Of a stretch of DNA of 64,000 bases, positions 1-9,494 are shown piece after piece (position 1 is the stretch's first letter; the number at the start of each line of letters is the position of its first letter). Source of the DNA: Devosia sp. YIM 151766 (GTDB lineage: Bacteria > Pseudomonadota > Alphaproteobacteria > Rhizobiales > Devosiaceae); the NCBI RefSeq assembly GCF_030285925.1, contig NZ_CP127251.1, positions 1,798,001-1,862,000 on the forward strand. Reading direction: 5' to 3'. The notes under the pieces are model-generated. The model did no database searches and was not told the DNA's origin. It saw nothing but the letters and a program-made list of their open reading frames with translations. Made by a program: the position numbers and the translations under genes.

Positions 1-697
1 AGGAATTGAGCGGCCCCTTGTTCCATTCCTTGAAGACTTCGGCGCAAGCCTTTGGTGACATGCCCAGACCATCGCGCATCACGCCATAAACTTCGGCGAT
101 CATCTGCATGTCGCCATATTCGATGCCATTGTGGATGGTCTTGACGAAGTGGCCGGCGCCGCCTTCGCCGAGATAGGCGCAGCAGCTTTCGCCATTGAAC
201 TGGGCGGCGATGGCGGTCAGCACCGCCTCGGCATTGTGCCATTGTTCCTTGGAGCCGCCGACCATGATCGAGGGACCATGGCGGGCCCCCTCCTCGCCGC
301 CGGACACGCCGACGCCGAGATAGCCGATATTCTTGGGCTTGAGATAATCGAAACGCCGCTGGGTATCGGTGAACAGCGAATTGCCGCATTCGATGATGGC
401 ATCGCCCGGTTGCAGATGCGGCAAGAGCTGTTCGATCATGTCGTCGACCGGCTTGCCGGCCTTGACCATGATGATGATCGAGCGCGGCGCCTTCACACTC
501 TGGACGAAATCGGCCAGGTCGTATTTCGGGATGGTCCGCTCCGACAGCCCCTGCGCCTTGGCTTCTGCGACGAATTCATCGATGCGGCCCGAGGAGCGGT
601 TGTGAACGGCGATCGTGTAGCCTTTCTCCGCAATGTTGAGCGCAAGATTGGAACCCATCACCGCCAGGCCGATCAGGCCGATATCCGCAGTCGACAT
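1..697 (-). CDS. gnd: 6-phosphogluconate dehydrogenase, decarboxylating (C-terminal part outside window)
   Basis: Oxidative decarboxylation of 6-phosphogluconate to ribulose 5-phosphate with NADP reduction, in the cytoplasm. About 232 N-terminal codons are visible, starting MSTADIGLIGLAVMGSNLAL, which contains the GLxVMGxNLALN nucleotide-binding fold. The family motifs GGEEGARHGPSIMVGG and HNGIEYGDMQ (substrate and catalytic region) are readable further on. The start is an ATG at 697 preceded by AAGGA. The gene is divergent from a gluconate dehydrogenase/gluconokinase pair whose product, 6-phosphogluconate, is its substrate. The remaining roughly half of the gene lies left of the window. Identification is firm. 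Confidence 0.93.
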   Translation of the reverse strand, partial: MSTADIGLIGLAVMGSNLALNIAEKGYTIAVHNRSSGRIDEFVAEAKAQGLSERTIPKYDLADFVQSVKAPRSIIIMVKAGKPVDDMIEQLLPHLQPGDAIIECGNSLFTDTQRRFDYLKPKNIGYLGVGVSGGEEGARHGPSIMVGGSKEQWHNAEAVLTAIAAQFNGESCCAYLGEGGAGHFVKTIHNGIEYGDMQMIAEVYGVMRDGLGMSPKACAEVFKEWNKGPLNS

Positions 698-908
698 CCG
701 CAAAGTCCTTCTGAAATCGTCGTATCCTGCCCGCCGATACAGCGCGCATGGCGGCAGAATGACCACAATCTCCCCGGCAAAGGAAGGGCGAATTGCGCAA
801 ATGCCGACCGATTTGCACCGCTTGTATGGAAGTTCGCCGACAAGCCTTGCCTCGGAATCGCTGCTGAACTAACAAGCGGGGACGGCAGTTTCAGGATTAT
901 GGGACGAC

Positions 909-1679
909 ATGAGCAAGCCATCTCCCTTCGACCTGACTGGACGCCTCGCGCTGGTCACCGGATCCAGCCGAGGCCTTGGCTTCGCCATGGCCAGGGCATT
1001 GGGCCAGGCCGGCGCGAAGCTGATCCTCAACGGACGCGATAATTCCGCCTTGGGCAATGCTGCCGCGGACTTGGCCGAACAGGGCTTCGAGGTCAGCGCC
1101 ATGGCCTTCGACGTCACCAGCCGCGACAGCATCGATGCGGCCATTGCTCATGTCGAGGACGAGATCGGGCCGATCGATATTCTGGTCAACAATGCCGGCA
1201 TGCAGTTCCGCAGCGCCTTGGAGGCATTTCCGCCGGACAAGTTCGACCAGGTGGTCAACACCAATCTCACCTCGGTGTTCAACGTTTCCCAGCCGGTGGC
1301 GCGGCACATGATTTCGCGCGGACGCGGCAAGATCATCAATATCTGTTCGCTGCTGGCCGAGCTTTCCCGCCCCTCCATCGCCCCCTATGCGGCGACCAAG
1401 GGCGCGGTGGCCAACCTCACGCGCGGCATGGCGGTCGACTGGGCCAAGCACGGTCTCAACGTCAATGGCATTGCCCCGGGCTATTTTGCCACCGAGATGA
1501 ACGAGGCGCTGCTCAACGATGAGAAATTCAATTCTTGGATAGAAAGCCGCACGCCCATGGGCCGCTGGGGGCAGCCTGAAGAACTGGGCGGGGCCGCCGT
1601 GTTCCTCGCCTCCGATGCATCCCGTTTTGTTAATGGACACATTCTCTATGTCGACGGCGCCTTCACAGCCACAGTCTGA
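909..1679 (+). CDS. SDR family oxidoreductase, probable gluconate 5-dehydrogenase
   Basis: 256-residue classical short-chain dehydrogenase. Visible features are the cofactor motif TGSSRGLG near residue 17, NNAG near 95, and the catalytic Ser with YAATK near 157-161. The family is certain. The substrate assignment (gluconate/5-ketogluconate, Gno/IdnO type) rests on overall resemblance and on the next gene being gluconokinase, with gnd divergent. The start at 909 is preceded by GGGA. Its last 32 bases overlap the start chosen for gluconokinase, which suggests translational coupling. A different polyol or sugar-acid substrate is possible. Confidence 0.85.
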   Translation: MSKPSPFDLTGRLALVTGSSRGLGFAMARALGQAGAKLILNGRDNSALGNAAADLAEQGFEVSAMAFDVTSRDSIDAAIAHVEDEIGPIDILVNNAGMQFRSALEAFPPDKFDQVVNTNLTSVFNVSQPVARHMISRGRGKIINICSLLAELSRPSIAPYAATKGAVANLTRGMAVDWAKHGLNVNGIAPGYFATEMNEALLNDEKFNSWIESRTPMGRWGQPEELGGAAVFLASDASRFVNGHILYVDGAFTATV

Positions 1680-2211
1680 ACCTGCCCGTATCATCATCGT
1701 GATGGGCGTATCCTCTTCCGGCAAATCCACGATCGGCGCGGCCCTGAGCCGGGCGCTGCATGCGCCGTTTCTGGATGGGGACCAATATCACCCGGAAGCC
1801 AATGTCGAGAAAATGCGGGCCGGCACACCGCTGACCGATGCCGACCGCTGGCCCTGGCTGGAGGTGCACGCTGCGGCGCTGAAACAGGCCTCGCAGAAAA
1901 AAGGCGTGGCCGTTGGCGCCAGTTCGGCCCTGAAAAAGGCCTATCGGGATTTCATCACCGAACAGGCCGGCGAGCCGGTGCTGTTCGTCTATCTCGACGG
2001 CAGCCAGGAGGTCATTGCCGAGCGCATGGCCAAACGCAGCCACGAATACATGCCGACCAGCCTGCTCGACAGCCAGTTCGCAACCCTGGAAGTGCCGGAC
2101 CCGGAAACCGAAAACGTGCTGGCGGTTCCGGTGACCGACAGCGTCGACAAGATCGTTCGCACCGTGGTCGGCAGTCTCGACCACCTCAAGAGCTTCAAGC
2201 GCTGGCAATAA
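1648..2211 (+). CDS. gntK: Gluconokinase
   Basis: Phosphorylates D-gluconate to 6-phosphogluconate using ATP. The P-loop GVSSSGKST lies about 20 residues from the chosen start, followed by the family block DGDQYHPEANVEKM and the conserved PLTDADRWPWL. The length of 187 residues is close to the usual 165-190. I chose ATG 1648 (MSTAPSQPQ), which overlaps the previous gene by 32 bases. An in-frame ATG at 1615 would add eleven residues without similarity. Together with gnd and the SDR gene it forms a compact gluconate-use module. Confidence 0.9.
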   Translation: MSTAPSQPQSEPARIIIVMGVSSSGKSTIGAALSRALHAPFLDGDQYHPEANVEKMRAGTPLTDADRWPWLEVHAAALKQASQKKGVAVGASSALKKAYRDFITEQAGEPVLFVYLDGSQEVIAERMAKRSHEYMPTSLLDSQFATLEVPDPETENVLAVPVTDSVDKIVRTVVGSLDHLKSFKRWQ

Positions 2212-2279
2212 GGCCTGTAGCGCTATCGGCCTGCTAATGGAGCATGGCGAAACCCGGCTCCCTCTGCTAGAGGGCTGCG

Positions 2280-2951
2280 ATGCCCGGTCCCATGCCCATT
2301 CTTCTCGATTATTTCCCGCCCACCGATCCCTATCTGAACGTCCTCCATGTCGACGACGATATTCTGGTGGTGGACAAGCAGAGCGGCTTGCTGAGCGTCC
2401 CCGGCAAGGACCCGAGCCTGTGGGATTGCGTGGAATATCGCGCGCGCCAGACCTGGCCCAGCGCCGGCATGTGCCATCGGCTCGACAAGGATACGTCGGG
2501 TGTATTGGTGCTGGCGCTCAACAAGCGCGCCCATGGCTTTATCGGCAGCCAGTTCGAACACCGCAAGACCAGCAAGCATTACGTGGCCCGCGTGTCAGGC
2601 ATTGTCGAAGCCGATAGCGGGCTGGTCGACCTGCCGCTGGCCACCGACTGGCTCAACAAGCCGCGCCAGAAGGTGGACCACGATCACGGCCGCCCGGCGC
2701 AGACCGAATGGCAGGTGATGGAGCGCGAGGACCGGGCCACCCGCGTCAAGCTCGTACCCCTCACCGGGCGCACCCACCAGCTCAGGGTGCACATGAAGGC
2801 CATCGGCCATGTGATTCTAGGCGATGCGTTTTATGCCGAGGGCGAGGATTTCACCGCCGCCGACAGGCTGCAATTGCATGCCGCGTCTTTGGGTTTCACC
2901 CATCCCACGACCGGGCAATTCATGACCTTCTCGGCGCCGGTGCCGTTCTGA
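2280..2951 (+). CDS. rluA: RluA-family RNA pseudouridine synthase
   Basis: 223 residues. The catalytic motif HRLDKDTSG with the active-site Asp is at about residues 64-72, and the family signatures KHYVARVSG and GRTHQLRVHMKAIGHVILGD follow. The size is that of the short, S4-domain-free RluA type, which in enterobacteria modifies 23S rRNA U746 and tRNA U32. Exact targets here are inferred. It stands alone, transcribed in the same direction as gluconokinase after a 68-bp gap and facing a small minus-strand gene. Confidence 0.88.
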   Translation: MPGPMPILLDYFPPTDPYLNVLHVDDDILVVDKQSGLLSVPGKDPSLWDCVEYRARQTWPSAGMCHRLDKDTSGVLVLALNKRAHGFIGSQFEHRKTSKHYVARVSGIVEADSGLVDLPLATDWLNKPRQKVDHDHGRPAQTEWQVMEREDRATRVKLVPLTGRTHQLRVHMKAIGHVILGDAFYAEGEDFTAADRLQLHAASLGFTHPTTGQFMTFSAPVPF

Positions 2952-2985
2952 ATATCGGTGCCCGCCGGCCCCTCGAGCCGGTGCG

Positions 2986-3273
2986 CTATTCCGCCTCGCC
3001 GATATAGCCGACTTCGATCTTCTGGAAGAGGTTGCCCTGTTTCATCGTCTCGAGCCAGCGGCGAAAATCGGCAACGCCGTCAAAGCCGGCGCGCCCGGCC
3101 TCGGCATCGGTGACGTCATCCGGGCTCATATCGGTGATGGCCTTGATGGCCAGCAGCCCCACTTTGGTCTTGAGCGTACCGCCGGCTTTGACGGTCGGCC
3201 GGTTCCAGCGGCGGAAGATGAGGTCCACCTTGCCGGCCTTGATATCTTCGAGAAGGTCACGCTTGAGAAGCAT
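2986..3273 (-). CDS. Small ASCH-like domain protein
   Basis: 95-residue product from ATG 3273 (MLLKRDLLEDIKAG). The stretch KVDLIFRRWNRPTVKAGGTLKT resembles the start of ASCH domains, small beta-barrel RNA-binding folds; the rest is charged and ends in IEVGYIGEAE. An in-frame start at 3351 would run into the tRNA-Leu sequence and add low-complexity Arg-rich residues, so I prefer the shorter form. It converges with rluA. A role in RNA binding is only a family-level guess. Confidence 0.6.
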   Translation of the reverse strand: MLLKRDLLEDIKAGKVDLIFRRWNRPTVKAGGTLKTKVGLLAIKAITDMSPDDVTDAEAGRAGFDGVADFRRWLETMKQGNLFQKIEVGYIGEAE

Positions 3274-3352
3274 CAGTCCTGCACCGCCATGGCTGTCATT
3301 TCGATTCTGAGATTCCGGTCGGCATCTTGGCCCGCGAGAGCCTCGATACATA

Positions 3353-3438
3353 TGGTGCGGGCGGCGGGACTCGAACCCGCATGGGGATACCCCCTCCGGA
3401 TTTTAAGTCCGGTGTGTCTACCATTCCACCACGCCCGC
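3353..3438 (-). tRNA. tRNA-Leu (anticodon TAA)
   Basis: Read on the minus strand, the acceptor strands GCGGGCG and CGCCCGC pair and are followed by A and an encoded CCA (plus-strand 3353-3355). The anticodon loop is CTTAAAA between CCGGA and TCCGG. The long variable arm GGGGGTATCCCC marks a class II tRNA, and the T arm is GCGGG-TTCGAGT-CCCGC. The total is 86 nt including CCA, normal for tRNA-Leu. Confidence 0.97.
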
Positions 3439-3445
3439 CAGATGC

Positions 3446-3943
3446 TTAGTCGGTGCCGCCGGAGATGGGGGCAACATAAGCGACGTCAAGGTCCCAGGGA
3501 AAGAAAATCCAGGTATCCTGGCTGACCTCGGTGATGAAGGTATCGACCATCTCGCGGCCCTTGGGCTTGGCATAGACGGTGGCGAAGTGGGCGCCGGGCA
3601 GCATGTCGCGGACGACGCGGGCGGTATTGCCGGTATCGACCAGATCGTCGACGATCAGCACCTTGCCGCCATTCCTGGAAACCTCGAGCACCGGCGGACT
3701 GATCTCCTTCAGCACCTTGATGCCGCTCTGATTCTGATGGTCATAGCTTTTGACCGCGACCGTCTCGACGGTGCGGATATTGAGCTCGCGGGCGACGATG
3801 GCCGCCGGCACCAGGCCGCCACGGGCAATGGCCACCACTGCGTCGAAGGGTCCGAGGCCGGTCAGGCGCCAGGCCAGGGCGCGGCTGTCGCGGTGGAACT
3901 GATCCCAGGTAACGGGAAAGGATTTCTGGTTCGGGTTGCTCAC
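3446..3943 (-). CDS. gpt: Xanthine (guanine) phosphoribosyltransferase
   Basis: Purine salvage: transfers the phosphoribosyl group of PRPP to xanthine or guanine. The 165-residue product has the PRPP-binding motif [14 protein letters not shown] at about 88-101 and the end [15 protein letters not shown] typical of Gpt. I chose GTG 3943 because GGAGA precedes it by seven bases. The longer reading from 4021 adds a non-conserved Arg-rich stretch that runs into the end of the neighbouring cinA-like gene. It lies 78 bp after that gene on the same strand, with the tRNA directly downstream. Confidence 0.88.
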   Translation of the reverse strand: MSNPNQKSFPVTWDQFHRDSRALAWRLTGLGPFDAVVAIARGGLVPAAIVARELNIRTVETVAVKSYDHQNQSGIKVLKEISPPVLEVSRNGGKVLIVDDLVDTGNTARVVRDMLPGAHFATVYAKPKGREMVDTFITEVSQDTWIFFPWDLDVAYVAPISGGTD

Positions 3944-4021
3944 ATAGCTCTCCAGGCGGCGGCTTGCGCCAATGTGTACTGATATCGGCCCGTGCTTAGC
4001 AAAGCCGCGCCGGATCGCCAA

Positions 4022-4795
4022 TCATTCAGAATCGGGCGGCCCGATGCCGGCCTTCTCATGGGCGGCAGCCACCATGGCCCGCACCTTTTCGGCGGCTTCG
4101 GCCAGCCGGGCTTCATCCGAAGATCGCAGCACCAGTTCGGTGATGGCCCAGCCATGGCCCATCTGCGGATAGGAGCCCATCTTCACGTCGGGATATTCCG
4201 CCTGCAAGGCCGCCAGCGGACCGCCGACCGTGCCTTCGCCGACCGCCGCCTTCACCGTGGCCGACATCACCTTCTTGCTGCCCTTGAGCGTGGGCGTCAG
4301 CGCTTCGAGCATGGCGCGCATGATGACCGGCACGCCGGCCATGACATGCACATTGCCGATGCGGAAACCGGGGGCGGCGCTGACCGAATTGACGATCAGG
4401 TCGGCGCCTTCGGGGATGCGGGCCATCCGCAGGCGGGCCTCGTTCACCTCGGTGCCGGATTGTTTCCAGCGGGCTTCGAGCATGGCGCGGGCCTGTGGAT
4501 TGATGGGCAGCGCGACGCCGAAGGCGCGGGCGATGGCGTCGGCGGTGATATCGTCATGCGTCGGCCCGATACCGCCCGAGGTGAAGACATAAGTATAGCG
4601 GGCGCGCAGCGCATTCACCGCTTCCACGATATGCTCCATTTCGTCGGACACGACCCGCACCTCCGTGAGATCGATACCCAGATCGGTGCAGAAATCGGCG
4701 ACGGCGCCGATATTGACGTCCTTGGTGCGGCCGGAGAGGATTTCGTCGCCGATGACGATCATTCCGGCGGTGACACGGCTATCTGGCTGGTTCAT
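4022..4795 (-). CDS. CinA-type molybdopterin-binding (MoaB/Mog) domain protein
   Basis: 257 residues matching the N-terminal half of competence/damage-inducible protein CinA: VIGDEILSGRTKDVN near the start, then FTSGGIGPTHDDIT around 70-84 and the middle signature HVMAGVPVIMRAM. There is no C-terminal nicotinamide-nucleotide amidase domain, as is usual for stand-alone alphaproteobacterial members. The domain fold is clear; in vivo activity (possibly nucleotide-pyrophosphate or NMN-related chemistry) is not. It is divergent from map across 113 bp. Confidence 0.85.
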   Translation of the reverse strand: MNQPDSRVTAGMIVIGDEILSGRTKDVNIGAVADFCTDLGIDLTEVRVVSDEMEHIVEAVNALRARYTYVFTSGGIGPTHDDITADAIARAFGVALPINPQARAMLEARWKQSGTEVNEARLRMARIPEGADLIVNSVSAAPGFRIGNVHVMAGVPVIMRAMLEALTPTLKGSKKVMSATVKAAVGEGTVGGPLAALQAEYPDVKMGSYPQMGHGWAITELVLRSSDEARLAEAAEKVRAMVAAAHEKAGIGPPDSE

Positions 4796-4908
4796 GGTCT
4801 TTATCCAATGGGCTTTCTGGATGCCTCGCCGGACAAAGCCGAGTCAAGCCGCCCTACGGCCTTCCAATCCCCCACCGATCCTCCTATTTTGCGGTCAGGA
4901 GACCACGC

Positions 4909-5745
4909 ATGATCACTTATGTCGACGCCACCAGCAAAACCCGCCGCACCTCGGGCGTTATTCCGCTCCATGGCGAGGAAGGTTTCGCGGGCATGCGCAA
5001 GGCTGGCGCGTTGACCGCGCAGGCCCTGGATATTCTGACCGAATATGTCGAGCCGGGCGTGTCGACCGACAAGCTCGACCAGATCGCCTATGAATTTGCC
5101 CGCGACAATGGCGCGGTGCCGGCGACGATTTTCTACAAGGGCTACCGCCACTCGCTCTGTACCTCGATCAATCACGTCGTCTGCCACGGCATTCCCGACC
5201 AGCGGCCGCTGCGCGAGGGCGATATCGTCAATATCGACCTGACGCTGGTGGTCGATGGCTGGCACGGCGATTCGAGCCGCATGTATCCGGTCGGCGAGAT
5301 TTCGCGGAAGGCGGAGCGGTTGATCGAGATCACCTATGAGTGCCTGGAAGCCGGCATTGCCGCCGCCAGGCCGGGCAGCACCACCGGCGATATCGGCGCC
5401 GCGATCCAGATAATCGCCGAAGCCGAACGCATGAGCGTGGTCCGCGATTTCGTCGGGCATGGCCTGGGCCGGCTATTCCATGATGAACCCAATATCCTGC
5501 ATTTCGGCACACCCGGCGCCGGCGTGCCGCTGAAGCCCGGCATGATCTTCACCATCGAGCCGATGATCAATCTGGGCCGGCCGCATGTGAAAATCCTTTC
5601 CGATGGCTGGACCGCCGTGACCCGCGACCGCACGCTCTCGGCCCAGTGCGAGCACTCCATCGGCATTACCGAGACCGGCTGCGAAATCTTCACCAAGTCG
5701 CCCGCCGGCCTGTTCAATCCGCTGGCCAGCCGGGCGACAGCGTGA
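4909..5745 (+). CDS. map: Type I methionine aminopeptidase
   Basis: Removes the initiator Met from nascent proteins. 278 residues with the metal ligands visible in order: Asp in [19 protein letters not shown], His in [12 protein letters not shown], Glu in FTIEPM and Glu in CEHSIGI. The substrate-side His sits in [10 protein letters not shown]. The start ATG 4909 follows AGGAGA. The stop overlaps the GTG start of radC (GTGA), implying translational coupling. Family length is about 250-280. Confidence 0.95.
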   Translation: MITYVDATSKTRRTSGVIPLHGEEGFAGMRKAGALTAQALDILTEYVEPGVSTDKLDQIAYEFARDNGAVPATIFYKGYRHSLCTSINHVVCHGIPDQRPLREGDIVNIDLTLVVDGWHGDSSRMYPVGEISRKAERLIEITYECLEAGIAAARPGSTTGDIGAAIQIIAEAERMSVVRDFVGHGLGRLFHDEPNILHFGTPGAGVPLKPGMIFTIEPMINLGRPHVKILSDGWTAVTRDRTLSAQCEHSIGITETGCEIFTKSPAGLFNPLASRATA

Positions 5746-6464
5746 CGGAAAAGCCGACGAACAAAGATCCGGGAATGTCCGAAGCGCTGAAACCGCATTA
5801 TCTTGGCCATCGCGAACGGGCGCGCGAGCGCTTCAACAATGTGGGCGGCGACGCGCTGGCCGATTATGAATTGCTGGAACTGGTCCTGCACATTCTACTG
5901 CCGCAGCGCGACACCAAGGAACTGGCCAAGGAATTGCTGAAGCGTTTCGGTTCATTTTCGGCTGTCCTGGGCGCCTCGCCTGCACGGCTGACGGAGGTCA
6001 AGGGCCTGGGCCCGACATCGATCACCAATCTCAAGGTGATCCAGGCGGCTGCACAGCGCTATGGCCGGGACCAGATCGACCGCGAACTGCCGATTCTGGC
6101 GTCCTGGTCGCAATTGATCGATTATTGCCGCAGCCAGATGGCCTATGAGACCATCGAGCAGTTCCGGGTGCTGTTCCTCGACAAGAAGAACCGCCTGATT
6201 GCCGATGAGGTCCAGCAGGTCGGCACTGTCGATCATACGCCGGTCTATCCGCGCGAAGTGATCCGCCGCTCGCTGGAACTATCGGCCACCGCCCTGATCC
6301 TGGTGCACAACCATCCGTCTGGCGACCCCGCCCCATCATCGGCCGATGTGCGGATGACCCGGGAAATTGCCGATATCGCCAAGCCTTTGGGCATCAGCCT
6401 GCACGATCACATCATCATCGGCAAATCCGGCCACGCTTCGCTGCGCGGATTGAAGCTCATCTGA
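5742..6464 (+). CDS. radC: RadC/JAB-domain protein
   Basis: An N-terminal helix-hairpin-helix-like region ([16 protein letters not shown]) is followed by the JAB/MPN metalloprotease-like domain with the HxH...D signature [17 protein letters not shown] near residue 190. The name radC is historical; a repair role has not been upheld and the biochemical function is uncertain. GTG 5742 gives 240 residues and a four-base overlap with map. ATG 5775 ([20 protein letters not shown]) is the alternative start. It converges with ccdA after 27 bp. Confidence 0.85.
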   Translation: MTEKPTNKDPGMSEALKPHYLGHRERARERFNNVGGDALADYELLELVLHILLPQRDTKELAKELLKRFGSFSAVLGASPARLTEVKGLGPTSITNLKVIQAAAQRYGRDQIDRELPILASWSQLIDYCRSQMAYETIEQFRVLFLDKKNRLIADEVQQVGTVDHTPVYPREVIRRSLELSATALILVHNHPSGDPAPSSADVRMTREIADIAKPLGISLHDHIIIGKSGHASLRGLKLI

Positions 6465-6491
6465 TCGCTGTCCCGTCCAGGAAATGGCCGC

Positions 6492-7229
6492 TTAGCCGAA
6501 GGTTGCGAGAACCGGGAAGGTTTCGAGGAACCAGTAGGAGATGCGGGTGAAATTGCCGGTAAGGAACAACAGGCCCGTCACCACCAAAATCCCGCCCATG
6601 ATCTTCTCGACCAGGCCGAGATGCTTCTTGAACCCCTGGAAGAAGGTGAGGAACGGACCAACGGCGATGCCGGCGAGGAAGAACGGAATGCCGAGGCCCA
6701 GCGAATAGAGCCCGAGCAGCGACGCCCCTTCCCACGCGGTATCGCGGCTGGCGGCAACGGACAGGATCGCCGCCAGGACCGGCCCGATACAGGGCGTCCA
6801 GCCAATGGCGAAGGCAAGACCGAGCAGGAACCCGCCCAACGGCCCCGAAGCCACGCCCGGCCCGTTATGCCGCAATTGGCGGTCAAGAAAGCCGATGCGA
6901 TAGACGCCCAGGAAATGCAGGCCCATAGCGATGATGACCACGCCGGCAATCGGCGTCAGGATCGGCAGGAGCTGGCGGAAGACTTGCCCGAAAGCCGTGG
7001 CGGTGGCGCCCAGGGTAACGAACACCACCGAGAAGCCGAGAATGAAGAAGATTGAGGTAACGGCCACCCGCAGCTGCAAGCGCCCGCCGATCGTGGCGGA
7101 TTCGGCACGCAATTGGTCGTAACTCGCCCCGCTCATATAGGTGAGATAGGGCGGCACCAGAGGCAGCACGCAGGGGCTGAGAAAACTCAATATGCCCGCA
7201 CCGATGACCAGAGGCAGGGAAAATTCCAA
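6492..7229 (-). CDS. ccdA: Cytochrome c biogenesis protein CcdA
   Basis: Inner-membrane thiol-disulfide carrier passing reducing power from cytoplasmic thioredoxin to periplasmic cytochrome c maturation. The 245 residues contain about six hydrophobic helices. The two redox cysteines are in SPCVLPL (helix 1) and GWTPCIGP (helix 4), and Gly/Pro-rich family positions surround them. It is a single gene, divergent from rpe across about 200 bp. Confidence 0.93.
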   Translation of the reverse strand: MEFSLPLVIGAGILSFLSPCVLPLVPPYLTYMSGASYDQLRAESATIGGRLQLRVAVTSIFFILGFSVVFVTLGATATAFGQVFRQLLPILTPIAGVVIIAMGLHFLGVYRIGFLDRQLRHNGPGVASGPLGGFLLGLAFAIGWTPCIGPVLAAILSVAASRDTAWEGASLLGLYSLGLGIPFFLAGIAVGPFLTFFQGFKKHLGLVEKIMGGILVVTGLLFLTGNFTRISYWFLETFPVLATFG

Positions 7230-7426
7230 AGCCGACGCTCCTTGCTCGCGCTTCTGTGTAGCGCCTGCGTTTTACAAAGCAATGAGCCGTAGGGTCGCAT
7301 CGCGGCGTTGTGAGCGCCTGGCCCCCTCGCCCCGCACGAAATCGCCCATTCAGGGCGCAAAGCCTTGCCCCTGCCCCCCGCCCACGCTACAGCACCGGCC
7401 AACGCTCATCGGTTGAGGTGCATTCA

Positions 7427-8107
7427 ATGCCTACCCGTCCGCTCCGCATTGCGCCGTCCATCCTCTCCGCCGATTTCGCGCGGCTGGGCGATGAGGTGAA
7501 GGCGATTGTCGACGCCGGTGCCGATTATATTCACGTCGACGTGATGGACGGGCATTTCGTGCCCAATATCTCTTTCGGCGCCCCGGTGATGCAATCGGTG
7601 CGTGGCGTTACCGATAAAATATTCGACGTGCATCTGATGATCGCGCCCGTCGATCCTTATCTGGCCGATTTCGCCAATGCCGGGGCCGATATCATTACCG
7701 TCCATGCCGAGGCCGGCCCGCATCTGCACCGCTCATTGCAGGCCATCCGCGCCATGGGCAAGAAGGCCGGCGTAGCGCTCAATCCCGCGACCCCGGTTGC
7801 TGCGATCCAGCATGTCATCGACGATTGCGACCTGGTTCTGGTCATGAGCGTCAATCCCGGCTTTGGCGGACAGAGCTTCATTCCCGAAAGCCTCAACAAG
7901 ATCAGCCAGGCCAGGGCGCTGATCGGCGGCCGCGCCATCGATCTCGAGGTCGATGGCGGCGTAAGCGCCGAGAACGCGCGCGCCATCGTCGCGGCGGGAG
8001 CCAATGTGCTGGTGGCCGGATCGGCGATCTATGCAGGCAATGATGCCGCCACCTATGCCGGCCGGATCAAGGCCATACGCGATGCGGCCACGGGGCTGCT
8101 GGTCTAG
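7427..8107 (+). CDS. rpe: Ribulose-phosphate 3-epimerase
   Basis: Interconverts ribulose 5-phosphate and xylulose 5-phosphate. 226-residue TIM barrel. Signatures are [10 protein letters not shown] (start), [16 protein letters not shown] (metal-ligand His and Asp), [25 protein letters not shown] and AGSAIY. I chose ATG 7427 because the preceding in-frame residues are low-complexity Pro/Arg and unlike the family. Spacing to purB is 55 bp. It supplies the non-oxidative pentose pathway that feeds PRPP and purine synthesis. Confidence 0.95.
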   Translation: MPTRPLRIAPSILSADFARLGDEVKAIVDAGADYIHVDVMDGHFVPNISFGAPVMQSVRGVTDKIFDVHLMIAPVDPYLADFANAGADIITVHAEAGPHLHRSLQAIRAMGKKAGVALNPATPVAAIQHVIDDCDLVLVMSVNPGFGGQSFIPESLNKISQARALIGGRAIDLEVDGGVSAENARAIVAAGANVLVAGSAIYAGNDAATYAGRIKAIRDAATGLLV

Positions 8108-8162
8108 CCTCCTGCCACCACCGCCCCATTGAATCGAATTCTGATCTACTAAGGCTAAACCC

Positions 8163-9494
8163 ATGATTCCGCGCTATTCCCGTCCTGAAATGGTGGCCAA
8201 TTGGTCGGCCGAAAATCGCTTCGCCATCTGGTTCGAGATCGAGGCGCATGCCACCTCCAAGCTGGCCGAATTGGGCGTGGTGCCCAAGGAAAGCGCCGAC
8301 AAGATCTGGGACGTCATGAACGCCCGCAAGGCGGAACTGGGCGATTACGGTTTCGACGTGGAACGGATCGACGAGATCGAGCGCACCACCAAGCACGACG
8401 TCATCGCCTTTCTGACGCATCTGTCGGAAATCGTCGGGCCCGATGCCCGCTTCGTGCATCAGGGCATGACATCGTCGGACATTCTCGACACCACGCTCTC
8501 GGTGCAACTGCGGAACGCCGCCGATATTCTGCTGGCCGATATCGACGCATTGCTGGCCGCGCTCAAGAGGCGCGCCTATGAGCACAAGCACACCATCACC
8601 ATCGGCCGCAGCCACGGCATTCATGCCGAGCCGACCACTTTCGGGATCAAGCTGGCCCAGGCCTATGCCGAATTTTCCCGCAACCGGGGCCGGCTGGTGG
8701 CGGCGCGCGACGACATCGCCACCTGCGCCATTTCAGGGGCCATTGGCAGCTTCGCCAATATCGATCCGCAGGTAGAAATCTATGTGGCCGAGAAGCTGGG
8801 GCTCGCCATCGAGCCGGTGTCCACGCAGGTGATCCCGCGCGACCGCCATGCCATGTTCTTCGTCACTTTGGGCGTCATCGCCAGCTCCATCGAACGCGTC
8901 GCCGTCGAGATCAGGCATTTGCAGCGCACCGAAGTGCTGGAGGCCGAGGAATATTTCTCGCCCGGCCAGAAAGGCTCCTCGGCCATGCCGCATAAGCGCA
9001 ATCCGGTGCTGACGGAAAACCTCACCGGCCTGGCGCGCCTCGTCCGCGGCATGGCGGTTCCGGCGCTGGAAAACGTGGCGCTGTGGCACGAGCGCGATAT
9101 TTCGCATTCCTCGGTCGAACGCATGATCGGGCCGGACGCGACCATCACCCTGGATTTCGCACTGGCCCGTCTCACCGGCGTCATCGACAAGCTGGTGGTC
9201 TATCCCGAGAACATGCGCAAGAATCTCGACCTGCTCGGCGGACTGCACAATTCGCAGCGCGTGCTGCTGGCGCTGACCCAGGCCGGCTATAGCCGCGAGG
9301 ATTCCTATGCGGCGGTGCAGCGCAACGCCATGAAAGTCTGGGAGCATCGGGGCGACCGCACCGGCCTTTTTGCCCAGAACCTCAAGGACGACCCGCAAGT
9401 GACTCTGTCCGATGCCCAAATCGACGCCATGTTCGACGACGGCTATCACTTGAAGCATGTCGACACCATTTTCGCCCGGGTTTTCGACGAATGA
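8163..9494 (+). CDS. purB: Adenylosuccinate lyase
   Basis: Cleaves SAICAR to AICAR and adenylosuccinate to AMP, releasing fumarate. 443 residues of the fumarase/aspartase superfamily. It starts MIPRYSRPEM and shows HQGMTSSDILDT, the catalytic-His region GRSHGIHAEPTTFG and the lyase signature KGSSAMPHKRNP around residue 270. Its stop overlaps the following hydrolase start (ATGA). The length is typical of the short bacterial form. Confidence 0.96.
   Translation: MIPRYSRPEMVANWSAENRFAIWFEIEAHATSKLAELGVVPKESADKIWDVMNARKAELGDYGFDVERIDEIERTTKHDVIAFLTHLSEIVGPDARFVHQGMTSSDILDTTLSVQLRNAADILLADIDALLAALKRRAYEHKHTITIGRSHGIHAEPTTFGIKLAQAYAEFSRNRGRLVAARDDIATCAISGAIGSFANIDPQVEIYVAEKLGLAIEPVSTQVIPRDRHAMFFVTLGVIASSIERVAVEIRHLQRTEVLEAEEYFSPGQKGSSAMPHKRNPVLTENLTGLARLVRGMAVPALENVALWHERDISHSSVERMIGPDATITLDFALARLTGVIDKLVVYPENMRKNLDLLGGLHNSQRVLLALTQAGYSREDSYAAVQRNAMKVWEHRGDRTGLFAQNLKDDPQVTLSDAQIDAMFDDGYHLKHVDTIFARVFDE

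Noticed and set aside
897..1730. 277-codon frame opposite the SDR gene
   Set aside because: The SDR has all catalytic motifs; the antisense frame shows none and lacks a ribosome site.
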